NCBI GenBank assembly: GCA_012295275.1
Contig: CM022679.1
Coordinates: 5,571,657-5,635,656, forward strand
Length of the DNA stretch: 64,000 nucleotides
Direction: 5' to 3'
Source: Chrysomallon squamiferum
Taxonomy: Eukaryota > Mollusca > Gastropoda > Neomphalida > Peltospiridae
Shown here: piece by piece, positions 1-13,943 of the stretch
Numbering within the stretch: the stretch's first letter is position 1
Layout of the letters: every line of letters begins with the position of its first letter
The notes under the pieces: generated by a model
What the model saw: only the letters and a program-made list of their open reading frames with translations
Database searches by the model: none
Told to the model about the DNA's origin: nothing
Made by a program: the position numbers and the translations under genes

Positions 1-142
1 GAAAAAGACATGTGAACTGCTGACCCCAAGAGTGCAAAGCAATGGCCCGACAGCCAGTCTAAATAAACGGGTGGCAGACTGCTGCAGTTACATATCATGG
101 GTTTAATGCTTTGCTTACATCTGTTCATGTAGGGATTAGTGG

Positions 143-905
143 TTCAATTCAATTCTTTATTATCGTAAGCTTTACACCTTATTCATACACAATATCAATA
201 ACAAAAAATGCAAGAAGTACAATGTGACAGTAGGATATAAAAGAAAAAACCTTTGGAGAATATAAATAATATAGTACATAAATTATGTACAACTAACCGA
301 AATTTTTTCTACTTGGAATGCTTTAAACAAATATTTTCCCAAATTACACAGTGATCTGATTTTCAATCTCATCCTCAAACTCACTACTGTTATATAATAT
401 AAATATTCTTTCTGCTCTCAATATTCCTCTATCTCTCAGTTTCAGCCGCCAGCTGATGTGAAGATAGCTTCACTTTTGTTAAGTATCTGTTATAGATCAT
501 TGGTTTAGATAAAACTAAATAAAACTGAATTATCATATACTTTTTGTTTAATTATACAAATACATTTTAATATTTTCATTGAACTGGTCGTTCTCTATCC
601 ATATGTATCCCAATCCCAATTCACATAATGTTTTCCTTATAAAAGTCACCCAATTATTTTTCAATAATATAAAATAAACATTTTTGTACTAACTAATTTC
701 AACCAATATCTAATCATTTGATAAGTACGGACAAAAAAAAAAAAAATGGGAATCTACCCAATTTATTATAATTGTGGTTGACCCTTTAAGATTTAAAATA
801 TTTTTACAAAAATCTAACTGAATTTTCTCAAAAACACCTGCTTTTTGAAAAAATCATGTCTCACTACCATTAAACAGCACACTAGTTACATATGTATCAA
901 AAAGT
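143..905 (-). mobile_element. Fossil LINE 3' fragment (unit 1)
   Basis: Read on the - strand, pieces resemble the C-terminal end of non-LTR reverse transcriptase ORF2: a YGSE-type block, a FCKNILNVK-like block and, nearer the 3' end, an RYLTKVRLSSHQLAAETE-like stretch. The 3' end is AT-rich with an AATAAAGAATTGAATTGAA tail (+ strand 143-160). Stops and indels break it. It precedes the duplication because unit 2 carries the same insertion; unit 1 keeps about 220 bases (535-757) that unit 2 has lost. Confidence 0.6.
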
Positions 906-929
906 GACAGTAGAGAAATATAATTTAAC

Positions 930-1110
930 CAGTCTGATTATGTGCCCAGAGACTATTGTTGGATGATGCGAACAGAGAATGCACCATGTCTCTTAGAGAA
1001 ACAGTGTCAAAAGAGTCATCTGGCAGCAGGGTCAAAGTGTTTGTGAATTGCAACTGTGAGGGGACAATGAAGTAGGAAAAAAAACACTGTAAATGTAATA
1101 AATAGAACAC
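930..1110 (+). pseudogene. Integrase-like Cys-rich tail remnant (unit 1)
   Basis: In frame with the better copy at 28600-28837 it reads MSLRETVSKESSGSRVKVFV then a CNCEG motif, then a TAG stop. About 52 bases encoding the second Cys cluster are deleted. The Cys-rich pattern resembles C-termini of KRBA2-like, transposon-derived integrase proteins of invertebrates; that family call is from memory of the pattern only. Confidence 0.45.
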
Positions 1111-1185
1111 TACTTGATGTGTTTCGAAATAAATGTTTTCATGCATCTGCAAGTTATTCTTTTTTAACGGTCATTTTGCTTAATG

Positions 1186-1272
1186 ACTAGAAGTCTATTT
1201 CAGTTATTTGGTTTAATTCCTGGAAATTGTAGTCATTAGGCCAAACACCTGATGGTCTTGGGTGTTAGGCCA
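1186..1272 (-). repeat. Right terminal inverted repeat (unit 1 copy)
   Basis: Contains cctggaaattgtagtcatta and ggtcttgggtgttaggcc, the counterpart of 28935-29040. Its left partner is deleted in unit 1. Confidence 0.6.
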
Positions 1273-1290
1273 AATGACTAGTTTGATATA

Positions 1291-2390
1291 TTGACTGTAA
1301 CATATTTATACACATACGTGTGTGTGTGCGTGTGCGTGTATGGGTGGGTATATATACAGAGAATCAATTTTGACAAATATAAATTGAACTACTTTGAATT
1401 TGTATTTGTTCTAATAGTTAATGTGTTTAAATAAAATTAAAGAAAAATGCACCAAATCCATTCTGTTAATAAAAACAACTACTACTACAACAACAACTTC
1501 AGTTTGTTAGAAAAAAATTAACAGATTCACCCAATCTCATGGTTTAGAGGAGATGACTCTAAACTATCGAACGTTTAACGTAATGAATTATTTTCCTTAC
1601 TCAATAAACTGAATGAATAAATGAGCTGGAATCACGAGTTTCCGTTTAATTATAAATCAAATGTGAAAATACGAATTTATGTATACGTAAACTGCCGCCC
1701 CTATCATCCTGCCGCCCTAGGCTCTATGAGAAATCCTGATCATAGGCAAACTGCGGGCTACCTAATTTCAGAAGGAAAATACCGTTAATTCAAATTTTAT
1801 ATAATCACATAATGAGTCTATTTTTTATCTACTAATATACTAAAACACATGTAATTTTTGTTTTTATTCCAACAGTTCCTGAAGTAAATGAAAATGAAAA
1901 ACTTCTTAAAGTAAACTCTACATAAAAACAGAAAATCGCCTACATTAGTACCTGCAACCACCTGAGGATGAGCCATATCTTATGTGGCCTGCTTTACACC
2001 ATTGAACTGGAGAGGAGAAATCGGGAATCACGAGTTATCGTTCCCGTTGGTCCACGCTACTGATGGAAACTATTCTAAGGTACAAGTTATAAGCGGATAG
2101 TAAGCTGCATGAGTTCATATTCTGATAATAATTATAATATGTGTGTGTGTGTGTGTGTGCCTGTGTGTTTTTAGCCACACACATACAACTGCGACGATCA
2201 CCTTAATTAAATTATCGCTGCATTCATTGAGTAACTTCCTTCAACAACACTGGAATAAAGGCAGCGAATAATAACAGCGAACAGTTTATCGCATGTCAGT
2301 TCTTTCAAACAAATATTTCCCTGTTTGAATAACAGTATAAATTCTAAGATACTAAACATATAGTTTTTTATATAAAATAAAGGACGCGTC

Positions 2391-2422
<32 letters not shown>

Positions 2423-3091
2423 TATTTATTTATTTTTATTTTTATTTTATTTTATTTTTAATTCGAGGTAGATACGTCATACGACTACTGGTTATTATAC
2501 GCTGAAGCTGGAAATGAAAAGAAAAACTACCTAATAATGCACTTTGTTACTGAGTTATTTCCTATGATATCCTGTTGCATTAACCAACCAATAACTTTTT
2601 GACACAAGGGTTCTAAATGTTCGCGGGCTTCCTTTTAGCACAAATAGCCAATAGTGTGTTTTGGGTTTTTTTTTTGTGTGTGGGTTTTTTTTTTTTTTTA
2701 TTTCAATAGCACAAATTATCGTCCTGAGCTACCAAATGTAAACAGAAGATAAAACAATCTTTCTTATAAAACTGCTACTGAATGTTCATTGTTGGAAACG
2801 GTATAACCGAGGTATTTTTCTGAAAATAATAATTATAAAATGACAAAATATGCTAAACTGTTACTAGTATTAGTGTCTATTTAAATATATATTTTCTGAT
2901 ACCATAAAGATTAAATGCCATAAGCAGGTGTTTGTTACTATGTTAGTTGATCGTTTTATGTAACAGTCATTTTATTGTTGTTGTTTTTTGTTTGTTTTTC
3001 TTTACTTTAGTTTCTACCGTTTTCGGTTAGTCATTTATTACAGCTGTAGTTTTGATTTACTTATTCGTAATAAAAGTATTTAATTTCATAA

Positions 3092-3124
<33 letters not shown>

Positions 3125-4167
3125 TCGTGTTTTTTTTGTTTGTTTGTTTGTTGTTGTTTTTTTGTTTTTTTAAATTTGCATACACATTTCAAAACTGTTA
3201 TACTTGCATTTTTTTATTTATTAGTACCAGTAGTAATAGAAAAACGGCATGCAGAAGAATCTTGCAAGACTCCTTAGTTCCTTAATTTCATCAGTTTAGT
3301 TCCCAGACACAGAAATCAACAGACAAAGCCACGGCTTTGTAACTAATGCCTACATCATAAATGTTTTGATTACACCAACCCTGTCTAAATTGAGTTTCCA
3401 TCCAACTCATCAGATATGTCCACAAAGACAAAGGTCAGCAGATTTTCAATAACATAAGAGTTTAGATAGATAGATAGATAGATAGATAGATATAAAATAA
3501 CTTTTAATTTTTTCTTTCTTTCTTTTTAATTATGAAGAGTGAAATTAAATCCAATCTTTGTTGGGCTGTAATAAAGTATAACTGAGGTTTTGTATAGCCC
3601 GAGTATGCTCTGGCTCAGAGACAAATGTCTGTCTGAGCTGAGGACACTTGGGCTACGGTGTTATAGTGATTAATTTTATGTTTTATACAAACGTAAATGA
3701 ATTCATATATGTACAGAATTTAAAGTGTTTTTGTATTTAAATCTTTGTATATGTGTGTATTTATGCATGTATGTGTGGTGTGTGCGTGTGTAATTACTGG
3801 TGTCAGAAATGTACAGCTTGTTGCCTGCAAGGTCTGAATCAGCTGAAAATTGCTGTCATTTCCCAGATTGTAATACAAAGCAATCAAAATGCTCTTTAGT
3901 TATTGGGCTTAAGAGCAAATTTCAGTGAGCATCTAACTGAGATCTGACCAAGGAATGAATCTGGAAACAAATAAGAAGTATCGATAAATTAAATGCTTGA
4001 AATCTGTGCGTTCATCCTTCTGTGTATAAATTTGTGTAAGATATGAACTGGCAAAATCAAATTTTCTTTTTGTAAAATGATCTATAATATACAAAAAACT
4101 CTGTGTGTGTGTGTTTAAATATATATTCATATCTCTGTATATGTTTCAATCTATTTGACTATTTTAG
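1291..4167 (+). other. Upstream flank of TRPM copy 1
   Basis: No coding exon identified. The stretch holds TG microsatellites (1317-1345, 2140-2160), a TTA/TTTA tract (2390-2460), poly-T and TAA tracts (3091-3125), a GATA tract (3462-3492), and a roughly 390-base segment at about 1630-2015 absent from unit 2. The block 2027-2058 (atcacgagttatcgttcccg) is conserved at 29472-29503 and is the best-conserved non-repeat piece upstream of both genes. The exon carrying the copy 1 start codon should lie here but I could not identify it: the codon immediately before exon 1 is a TAG and exon 1 has no Met. Confidence 0.5.
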
Positions 4168-5090
4168 GAAAGTGTTGTAAGCTTTATCACTTCAAACTTT
4201 GTTCAAAGAGAATGCAGTAAATATGCAATAACCAATGAATCAAAAAGGTAAAGCAAATACTTTTATGATCACGTAATTTATTTACATCTTTTATGAAATG
4301 TTCAAGTTATTATTTTTTTTAAATTTATATCTTTTGAATAATCTAGACATAAGATATATCTGTCTGTTTAATGTAGATACTGGTTAATGTAGATTCATTT
4401 TTTATCTTCTCAAAGATTTTTCTTTTGTCAAACTTTTACATTAATCTGAAACATTGACTGCTTGTTTTTATTTCTCTAAAATGTGTTTTCCTTAATTGAA
4501 ATATAGTAATAGAATTATTATTGTTATTATTTTCTTTTTAATTTAAATAGACTTTTAATATTATTTATTAATAATTTCTATTTAAAGTGATGATTGTCAG
4601 TGTGGACGTACATATCAATGGCATAAAAACAGAGGTATATACTCCTACAAGAATACAGATGGTTCAAAATGGAAGACAGAAACACACACCAAGAAAATCA
4701 AACGTAATTCATTTGGAGAAATCAATTTCAAGGGTTTTGATCATCGTGCACCAAATTCTCCTGTAAATACTACTTAATCAGTTTTGTTTGTTGAATTTGA
4801 ATTTACTAAAACAGAAAAATCAGAAAAATAATAATGTATGTTATTGTTTTTTCATGGACAAATATATTTATAACATAGTCAGGAAGATATTATTTTGTAA
4901 ATAATATTAATCAGTTTTGTTAGCTGATTTTCAAATTGTACCGAAACAAGAAAAATAGTAAAGTATGTGTTGATGGACAGAGAGATGTTATTATTATTAT
5001 TATTTTTTTATAATGTATTCAGGAATGTATGCACAGCACAACTACTGATTGAAATCATTTCAAATTCATGGGTTATGTTATTTGTCGTTA

Positions 5091-5137
<47 letters not shown>

Positions 5138-6876
5138 TTATATTATTCTAATTATAATACTGATTACTATTATTTTTATTAATATTAATTTATTTATTTA
5201 TTGTGATTGTATTGCTGCTGTTGTTGTTATTTGTAAAACTATTTTTTACTACAGTATGTAAGACTTGACAGTAAAACTGAGCTAGATCAAGTCTGGAAAC
5301 TCTTGATTAAATACTGGCATCTCGAAAAGCCAAAGTTTCTGATCTCAGTTACTGGTGGTTCCAAATATTTTTATGTGAAGCCAGAAGTGAAGAGGATTCT
5401 AAAACAAGCAGTGTGTCATGCTGCCATTAGCACTGGTTTGTACATAGAGATATACACAAGTTTTAAACAGCTTTATTTTTATTTTAAACATTTAAACATT
5501 TTTGCCTTTCTAGTGACAGTATGAATATATTAAAAGTCAGTTGAATTTTGACATATAAACATATCTAGCTTTATTTTTATTTTAAATATTTTTTACCTTT
5601 ATAATAACTGCAAGAAAGTAATATGTCAGTAGTTACATTTTTAATTTGTTTCTAAGAAAGTGAATAACAATTTAGTCAGCTTTATTATTTCTGTTTTAAT
5701 TTATTTATTGTTTTCTATTTCTAAGGGATTTAAGTATACAGAGATATTTACTTTTTTTTAATTTCTATTGTAAATTTGTCTTACTAATATTTATTGTTTG
5801 TTTTGAGGTGTTTTTTTTGTTTTTGTTGTTTTTATTTATTTATTTATTTTTTTTTTTTTTTTTTTCCTTTCTTTTCTTTTTATTTATAATTTGTAGGAGC
5901 TTGGATTATTACAGGAGGTACAGGAACAGGCATTATGAAAATGATTGGTGAAGCTGTACATGAATATGCAATGGGTCATTGTTTCTCACATGAAAACATT
6001 GTGACCCTTGGTATAACAACGTGGGGAATAGTTTCCAACAGATCTGCTTTAGAGTCAGAAAGGGTGAGTTTGAATTGGCATTACTTGTACTTGTATAATT
6101 ATGTGTACTCTGGTAAACTTCAGAATATATTCTGAACTGGTATAACTTTTATAAGTTAATAAATAATAACCATAACAAAATATAAATGGAAAATCAGAAC
6201 CCAAAGATTAAAGAATTAATAATTGTAGTTGGCTAAAGATTTCATTTTTTGAGTGCTCTGTTTAGGAAAGATAACTTAATCTATTTTTTAAATTTAGAAT
6301 TAAAATATAAACTAAATTATCACCTTATATGTATATTTGTCTAGTGTGTTACTATATCATGTAACATCTGTGTTAAGATAGATTGTATATTTTTAATAAA
6401 TTACTGTCACTCTCTTTATCTCTGTTTTTATCTTTCACTTTGTACACTTTGTTTTTTAGTATTTTATGATTTGAATAAAATGTAATAATATTTTAGAATG
6501 GACTCTTTCCTGCAACATATGACATTAAAGCTGACCAGAAGGATGCTAAATGTGCCCCATTAGATCACAATCATTCCCACTTCATACTTGTTGACGATGG
6601 ATCAATAAATGAATACGGAAGGGAAATAAAATTCAGAAAAGCTCTTGAAAGTTATATATCGAAAAATGTGAAAATAGAATCTTCTCAGAAACAAAGTAAG
6701 AACAATAGAATAATAAATGACAGTTTCAGAGAAAAGGTGAATGTGAATGTACAATAATATGTGTATGTAACTAATGGTTTGTGTGTACTGATATGTACAA
6801 ATAATATGAGAAGTTTGTGCCTGAAACAGTAATGAGCATTTTATGATAACAGTAAGTGTATTCAAATTTATTTAAA

Positions 6877-6921
<45 letters not shown>

Positions 6922-6957
6922 ATGTATATTTGTGTGGATGTGTGTTTATGGTGCATA

Positions 6958-7011
<54 letters not shown>

Positions 7012-8610
7012 CATACATATATGTGTTTGTGTATATGTATATATGTGGGGGTGTGGGTGGGTGGGTATATCTGTGGGTGTGTGTGATTGATTTTCATAAC
7101 CTCCAAATATAAAATTGTTTTGTATGAAAATTATTAGGGCAAGTGTCTTACTATATATAGAATTTTATATACTGAACAACCATTATAACATATTAAAATG
7201 TTGATTAAACAGAAGGTATACTTACAGTCTAATTTAGCATACACAACAAGATCAAGAATCATAATGTAGTAGAGAAACTACCAAATATATTCTTTTACAT
7301 AGAAATATTTGTAAACTACAAATAGGAAAATATCTGACTTCATTTATTGTAACAGAACTTTATTATATTATTATTATATCATAACTTTACTTTTTATTCC
7401 TCCAGGTGATTATGTTCCCATTGTGACTTTAGTGGTGGCAGGTGGACTACATACCTTGGAAAATGTCAGTCAAGCTGTCAAACAAGAAACACCTGTTGTT
7501 GTCATACAGGGAACAGGGAAAGCAGCAGATTTTATATCTCTTGGTTATAAACTTAGTGAAAAAGGGTGAGTTTCCATATTTACTTCTTAGGTACTGCTGT
7601 TGTTGTTATTCTTTTACTTATCATTATTATCAATCTTTATCTGTCTTGGTTATATAGTTACAAAATTTAGGATGAACAAGTGAGTTTCCATACTTTATTT
7701 CTGATAGACTTTATTGTCCTTGTTATTCCCATTGCCTTTGTTATTAATACTACTATTATTTTATTATTTTCAGCTTCCCCTTTCTATTATTATTATTGTT
7801 ATTATTAATTTTATTTTTGTTAGATTGGTTGCTTGCTGTAGTAGGAAATTGAGTATCTGTTGTCTTAGCACATTATTAGAAAGATTGTTTATTAACTACT
7901 TTCTGTTACTGGTAAAACTTAAAGAAGACAGCACTGAAACTGAAATATCCTGATTAGTAAAGAAAGATTATAACAGCAATGATGTATTGTATTAATATAT
8001 ATATTTTTTTCTTTTAATATATATTACAAAATAAAATGCTGAAGAAGATTTAGAACATTTTAATTTCAACCATACATTATTAGTACTAAATGTATTTCTT
8101 TTTCAAATCCTAGGAAATGTGCTTTTGATAAAAGAATGACAGACAGTGCCATAAAAATGTTTGTGGGGGATGGAAAGAAAGACGAAAATAAAATAAAGAA
8201 GTGTTTAAAATATCTGAAAAACACTTTAAAGTGTAGAAACCTGGTAAATACATCTACAGTAATATATTTCATAAAATTATGATGTATGGATGAAACTAAT
8301 TCCATTATAAATATAAAAAGAAAGAAAAGAAAAACAGTTTAATGAAAACATTTTATATTTGTCTTATGTTCTAACACCTCCCCTCTTAAAAAAAAAAAAA
8401 AAAAAAAAAATCCCAGCATAATGTTTGAATAATTGTACTGTTTAAACTGGAGACACTAAAACAGTAGCTGTCATACATGACTCCACAAAAACTGTTTATT
8501 TTTGCATCATTGATTTTTCAATAATTTGTTTCAGGTTACAATTTTTGATCTTGAGACAGCAAATGCCAATAAGAATATTAACCAAGCAATTCTCAGTGCC
8601 TTGATTAAAG
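4168..8610 (+). CDS. TRPM copy 1 exons 1-8: N-terminal MHR1/2 (SLOG) region
   Basis: Exon 1 encodes SFITSNFVQREC and exon 2 opens with DDCQCGR, the TRPM N-terminal helix and CxCG pattern. Exons 3-7 form the SLOG-like (LSDAT) nucleotide-binding fold: LISVTGGSKYF, WIITGGTGTGIMK, IVTLGITTWGIVSNRSAL, HSHFILVDDGS and PVVVIQGTGKAADFIS. The glycine-rich loops are retained. Exon 8 has TIFDLETAN and AILSALIKG, the start of MHR3. In some TRPMs this fold binds ADP-ribose; whether it does here cannot be told. Confidence 0.92.
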
Positions 8611-10478
8611 GTTATTTGTGATTTTTATTACTGTTTGAGAAATCAAATAATAATAATAATTGGTAAATAAATCTAAATATATATATATATAACTGGGCCA
8701 TAATAGAAAAAGTTGCAGTTCACTGAACTTTATTGCAGACCATTGGCTTGAGTGACAAGTCCTTTGATTGGCCTACTTGGTACCACCATGATGGGAAAAG
8801 GCTCATAGCATTTTCTTGATAGGTTTATGTATGTAGATAATAAAATCAGATGATGGCCTTTTCACCCAGAAATCTTTCTTAGGATGACCTTATATTGGAC
8901 CATCAAATTTAAGAAACAGATAACCTACTTTTATACATGCCAATACTAATATTCTTAAAAGGTATCTAATGCCAAGAACACTTCATAATAAATATTTTGA
9001 GCATTTATTTGTTCTAACATAGTTTTAGTTAATGTTACAATAAATCTGGTTTATCATCAGTTAACAGGAAACATAATTTCATTCACTTGTTTCAGCTTCA
9101 GAATTTTTTTAGATGACTTTAAATGATTGGAATAAACTTGTGACACTGATTCTGATTTTGGCAGATATTCCAACAGAGTGATGAGGAAAAGCTGCAATCC
9201 AAAAAACTGTAGCTTAATCAGGGATCTGTTATATCTGGAGCCATACTTTTGAGGTTTATATATATATATATATATTAGGATATGGAATTGATAGAAGATA
9301 AAAACACACAATTTGAGTTACAAATTGTTATTATAGATAGGGTGATATAATATTCCTGTTTGTGTTAATATTGAAATAATATAATACTGAAATGTTATAA
9401 CAGTATCTGCAAAAATTGATCTTGGTTCATTTGTTTAAATTTCAGTATTTTTCTGTGGTGCTGAACATGAATTACTTTAAATGGGAGGAAAAGCTGAAAT
9501 CTGAAAATGTTTTAGTTTGACCCAAAACTGGTGATCAAGGTTTGAGGTTTATAAAGATATTATGATGAGGAATTGTTAGGAGGATTCAAAACACACAATT
9601 TAAATGCTGAATTGTTATTATACGATGATTTCATTAAAAGTTATTTCTGATAAAGTTTTGCCCACCCCAAAAATGTGCTTCAAGATTTTCTCCACAGATT
9701 ATACAGTTTTCACGGTGAAAATGATAGAAAGCTACTCAGTTCTCTCATTTTATTATCTACACAGAACTATCAAGAAAACACTATGACACTTTGATCCTCA
9801 GGGTGGTACCAAATTTTGCTCTGTCTCATGGACTATTCTGCATATCCCTCTTTAGTAACTATATCCAACTTTAAAAAATCTATTTTATTTATTTATTCGT
9901 ATTTATAAAATATTTAAATTTATAAATAGACTGGTTTACATTATATGAATATTTTACATCATTTTTAGCCAAGAAAGTAGATAAAAGTACTCAGCTAAAA
10001 TTGGCTCTAGAGTGGAATTGCTGTGACATTGCCAGGAATGAAATACTCACCAAAGAAAACCTGAAGGTAAGTTAATTAGTTTCTGTTTGCAGAATATACT
10101 TTACTAACTGATATTAGTGTTAAACATGTATTAAAAGTGACGATTCTCAAGCATATCTGAAGATAAATCAAACCAGTAATTTGATATTTTATTCTTTTTC
10201 AACATTAAAAGTGGTAAAATTCTTCTATAGTAAAAATATTAAAATTCTTCTATAGTAAAAATATTAAAATTCTTCTATAGTAAAAATATTAAAAATTATA
10301 ATATGTTGTTAAAATTTGTAACATAACATTATTATCTATTTTACTGATTTGTCATTCCTGGCTTAGATATAACAAGATAAAAAGATACAGTAAAATTAAT
10401 TATTTCCTTATTTTTTTCTTTTTACTTTCATTTTTTTGTACATCCTAATTAATTTGTATTCTTATTGTTTTTGTTATT

Positions 10479-10518
<40 letters not shown>

Positions 10519-13500
10519 TTTTTTTTTTTTTATTTTTATTTTATTTTAATTCAGAAAATAAAATTAGATGATACAATGATGACAGCTCTTCTGGAAGATA
10601 AAGCAGACTTTGTAAATCTTTTCATTGACAGTGGTGTTGACTTGAAGGAGGTTTTGACCAATAAAAAGCTTCAGGATCTCTATAAAGTAATAAGTTAAAA
10701 TTAAATTACCTATTGTTATTATTATTTAAAAAAAAATTATTATCTTATGTTCATTTACTTTACTAAATTTGATTGTTAAATTAGTATTATTATTTTCTGA
10801 TTGTTTCTTAATTTTTAAAAATGTTTTATATATTTCAATATTTTTTTTTTTTTATTTATGTTGTTATTATTTATTTATATATTTCTCATCCTTTAAAGTT
10901 ACTTTTCCATTTTTTAATTGCCTTTTTTTTTTTTTTTTTTTTTTAACAATCCCACACAATCAAATATTTTTGGGATTTGTTCTTATTATTTGATTATTTT
11001 AATTTTTTTGCTTCAGCAAGATAATAACAAATGTGACACACAGTTGCAGTTTTTAAAAAATCTGATTAACCATGTCACGGTAAGTATTTTGATTATTTAA
11101 CTCAGTATCACACTGACTAACCACATCACCTTATAGCTGTTAGACCCCTATAAAAAGTTTTATGCAAACAATGTAGAAAAGTATAATATGATCTTAACAA
11201 CCTTTTCTAACAATGTTTTCTAACAACCAGTTGTAGTTTGTTTTATATAATGCACAAAATAGAAGACACATATATGTGTCATATGTTCTTTTTATTTTGT
11301 GCATTATGTGTCCATCAATTATCATATTTACATTGCATTATACTTATCTTTAAAAATTAAAAATAATAATAAAGCAGTTTCTTTTTATTCATATCACTTT
11401 GTTTTTTTCTCACTAATATAATTATTATGTCTTTCTGTGTTTATTTCTGCAGGACAAATCAACAAAAGATGATGAAATCTTGTTGACCGATGTCAATAAA
11501 CTCATTGAATTCCTGCTGAAACAACAGCCATTTAACTTCTACTCAGGTATGCATTCCACAGACTATATTATTCAGGCCATTTCTATATTTCTGACAGTGT
11601 TACAAAAAAGAAGTATATAAATGCAAACATGTAAATGCCCTGCAGTTGTTGCTTAGTCTTCATCATAGTTCATGTTTTGTTACAGGAGTCAAAATTATTT
11701 TCAGGTCTTCCTGTGAAATGACATTCTCATATGTGACATTATTGTAATGTAATCCATTGTAGTGACACTTAAACATAATTTATAATAGTTTCATAATTTT
11801 ATAAAATCAATGAAACAAAGGTGTACAAAATAATTGAAAGTGACTAAATAAACAATAAACAAAGTTCAATTACTAGAGTTTTTTAACTTCTCTTTTTCTC
11901 TCATAATTTTGCATCTGAAAATTCTAAACAGAAATCTGTGGCATGTGCTTATTTGTATTATTACAGTAATTTATTGTTAGAAATATTTTGTCTTCAGTAG
12001 AATTATAAAACAATCACTTCAAAGGCATACATATTTGTATATATGTGTGTCTGTCTACATGTATGTTTTTGTGTCTTTATATTATCTACTTCTTTTCTTT
12101 AATAAATATTTTAAATATTTTTGTAGATTTATATTTTTTTCTGTATTTTATAAGTTAGTTCATAGTAAAATTTACCAGTATAAAATTGTTAACCAGTTAT
12201 TTGAGCATAATTTGACAAGAAATTATCTAACATATTAAATTATAGGAAAGCACTAATAAAAATAAATGTTTTATGTTGCACATTTTCATGACACTTAATT
12301 GCTATTATTCTGTAGTAACTAATGTTAAAGAATTTATATATAAAGAAAATTCTTGCTTTTAGAAGGTAAAAATGTTAATAAATTTCCATTCATTGCAATA
12401 TTAAAAAAAAAATTCACAAAATTAAATAAGTTATTTTGTACACTACTAAGATTTTTCTTAATATTTTCTTTTATCAGTTTAATAATATTATTATTATTCA
12501 TTTTTTTTTTTTTTTTATATAAATATTATTTTATTTTAATTTTATTCAATTTATTTTTTCTTTCTTTCTTTCTTTTTTATGTTTATGTTTTTGTTACTTT
12601 TTATTTAATAATACTTATTAAAAAGAACATTTTATTTTTATTTTATTCAATTTATTTTTTTGTATTAAATTTCTTTACTCTTTATAGTATGCCTTTTTAC
12701 AATGCTGTTTTATAAAACTAACAGCTTTTTTATTTAAAACATGTCATTATTAAAACTAAACTATTAGAATACACACACTTACACATAAATGTACATTTTT
12801 ATTTAAATATTGATACACAATCATATGTATTCAAGATGTTATGTATACACATAACAAATGCACATGCAAACACACACACACCTACACAAACACACACACA
12901 TTGGTTTTGAAATGGAATGGTGAAGAAAAACATAGTTTGTATTGTGCATATCTGTTAAGTTTGAAAAAATATCTTTTATAAATATTTTTGTTGTTTTTTT
13001 AGGGTTTTAAACATGTTTTTATATAAAATGCAATAACTGAGGACAGTTGTTTTGAATTTTTTTTAGACAAAGACAAATCTGAACAGAAACCATCACATAT
13101 TAACACTATTTTTACACTTGTTGTAATGTACATCTTCAGATCTGTATAAAAGGTTTTTCAATTATAAAAACAATCACATGGATTTAAAGTTTTTTTTTTC
13201 CTGTTGTTATAATAAAAATGCATCTTCTTCATAACTGTAAATTTAGGTTTTCTATCAGACACACATACTTGGTTTTGAAATGGAATGGTAAACAAAAAAT
13301 AAAAATTCATTTTTCTAGTTTGTTTTTGTTTATTTTTTTTTTTTTTTTCCATTTCATTATTCGTTTGTTTACATTTTAAATATCTTTTTTTTGATAAATA
13401 TTTTTAGTTGTTTTTTTTGGGGGGTTTTTTGTTTTTTTTACTTATATATAAATGCTTAATAACTGAGTTCTCAGACAGTTGTTTTAAAAATAAATCTAAA

Positions 13501-13912
13501 GGGGTTGTTCTTTTTTTCCAGTTATATTGTACAGACAAAGACAAAAAGGTTTGTCAACAGTAGAATTATCAATCACTACAAAGGGCTACATAACTGTATT
13601 TTGACTGTTGTTGACATGTACATCTTGTGTTTTTTTTAATAAACATTTTAATTATTTTTGTAGATTTATGTATATTTTTCTGTATTTCGTAAGTTCCTTC
13701 AAACTAATATTTACCAGTATAAAATTTGAGCATAATTTAACAAGAAATTATCTAGCATACTGATTTTAAATTATAAGAAAGCACTAGCACTAATAAATAT
13801 AAACTTTAAAACCTTTTTTTCATGACACATAATTGTTATTATTTTTTAAAAATTACTTTTTTATATAAAATATTATTATCATTATTTTTGTTTTATTTTT
13901 TCATTTTTACTT

Positions 13913-13943
<31 letters not shown>

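Noticed and set aside
3462-3492. GATA tandem repeat as a possible CRISPR or regulatory array
   Set aside because: A plain tetranucleotide microsatellite without spacers.
6771-7112. Overlapping open frames on both strands across the TG/TA tract
   Set aside because: Dinucleotide repeats give stop-free frames of CVCV or HTHT type; no domain, and it lies inside an intron.
12353-12715. 120-codon open + frame rich in Phe, Leu and Ile
   Set aside because: Poly-T-rich intron sequence; reads like translated T runs, with no family motif and no splice fit.
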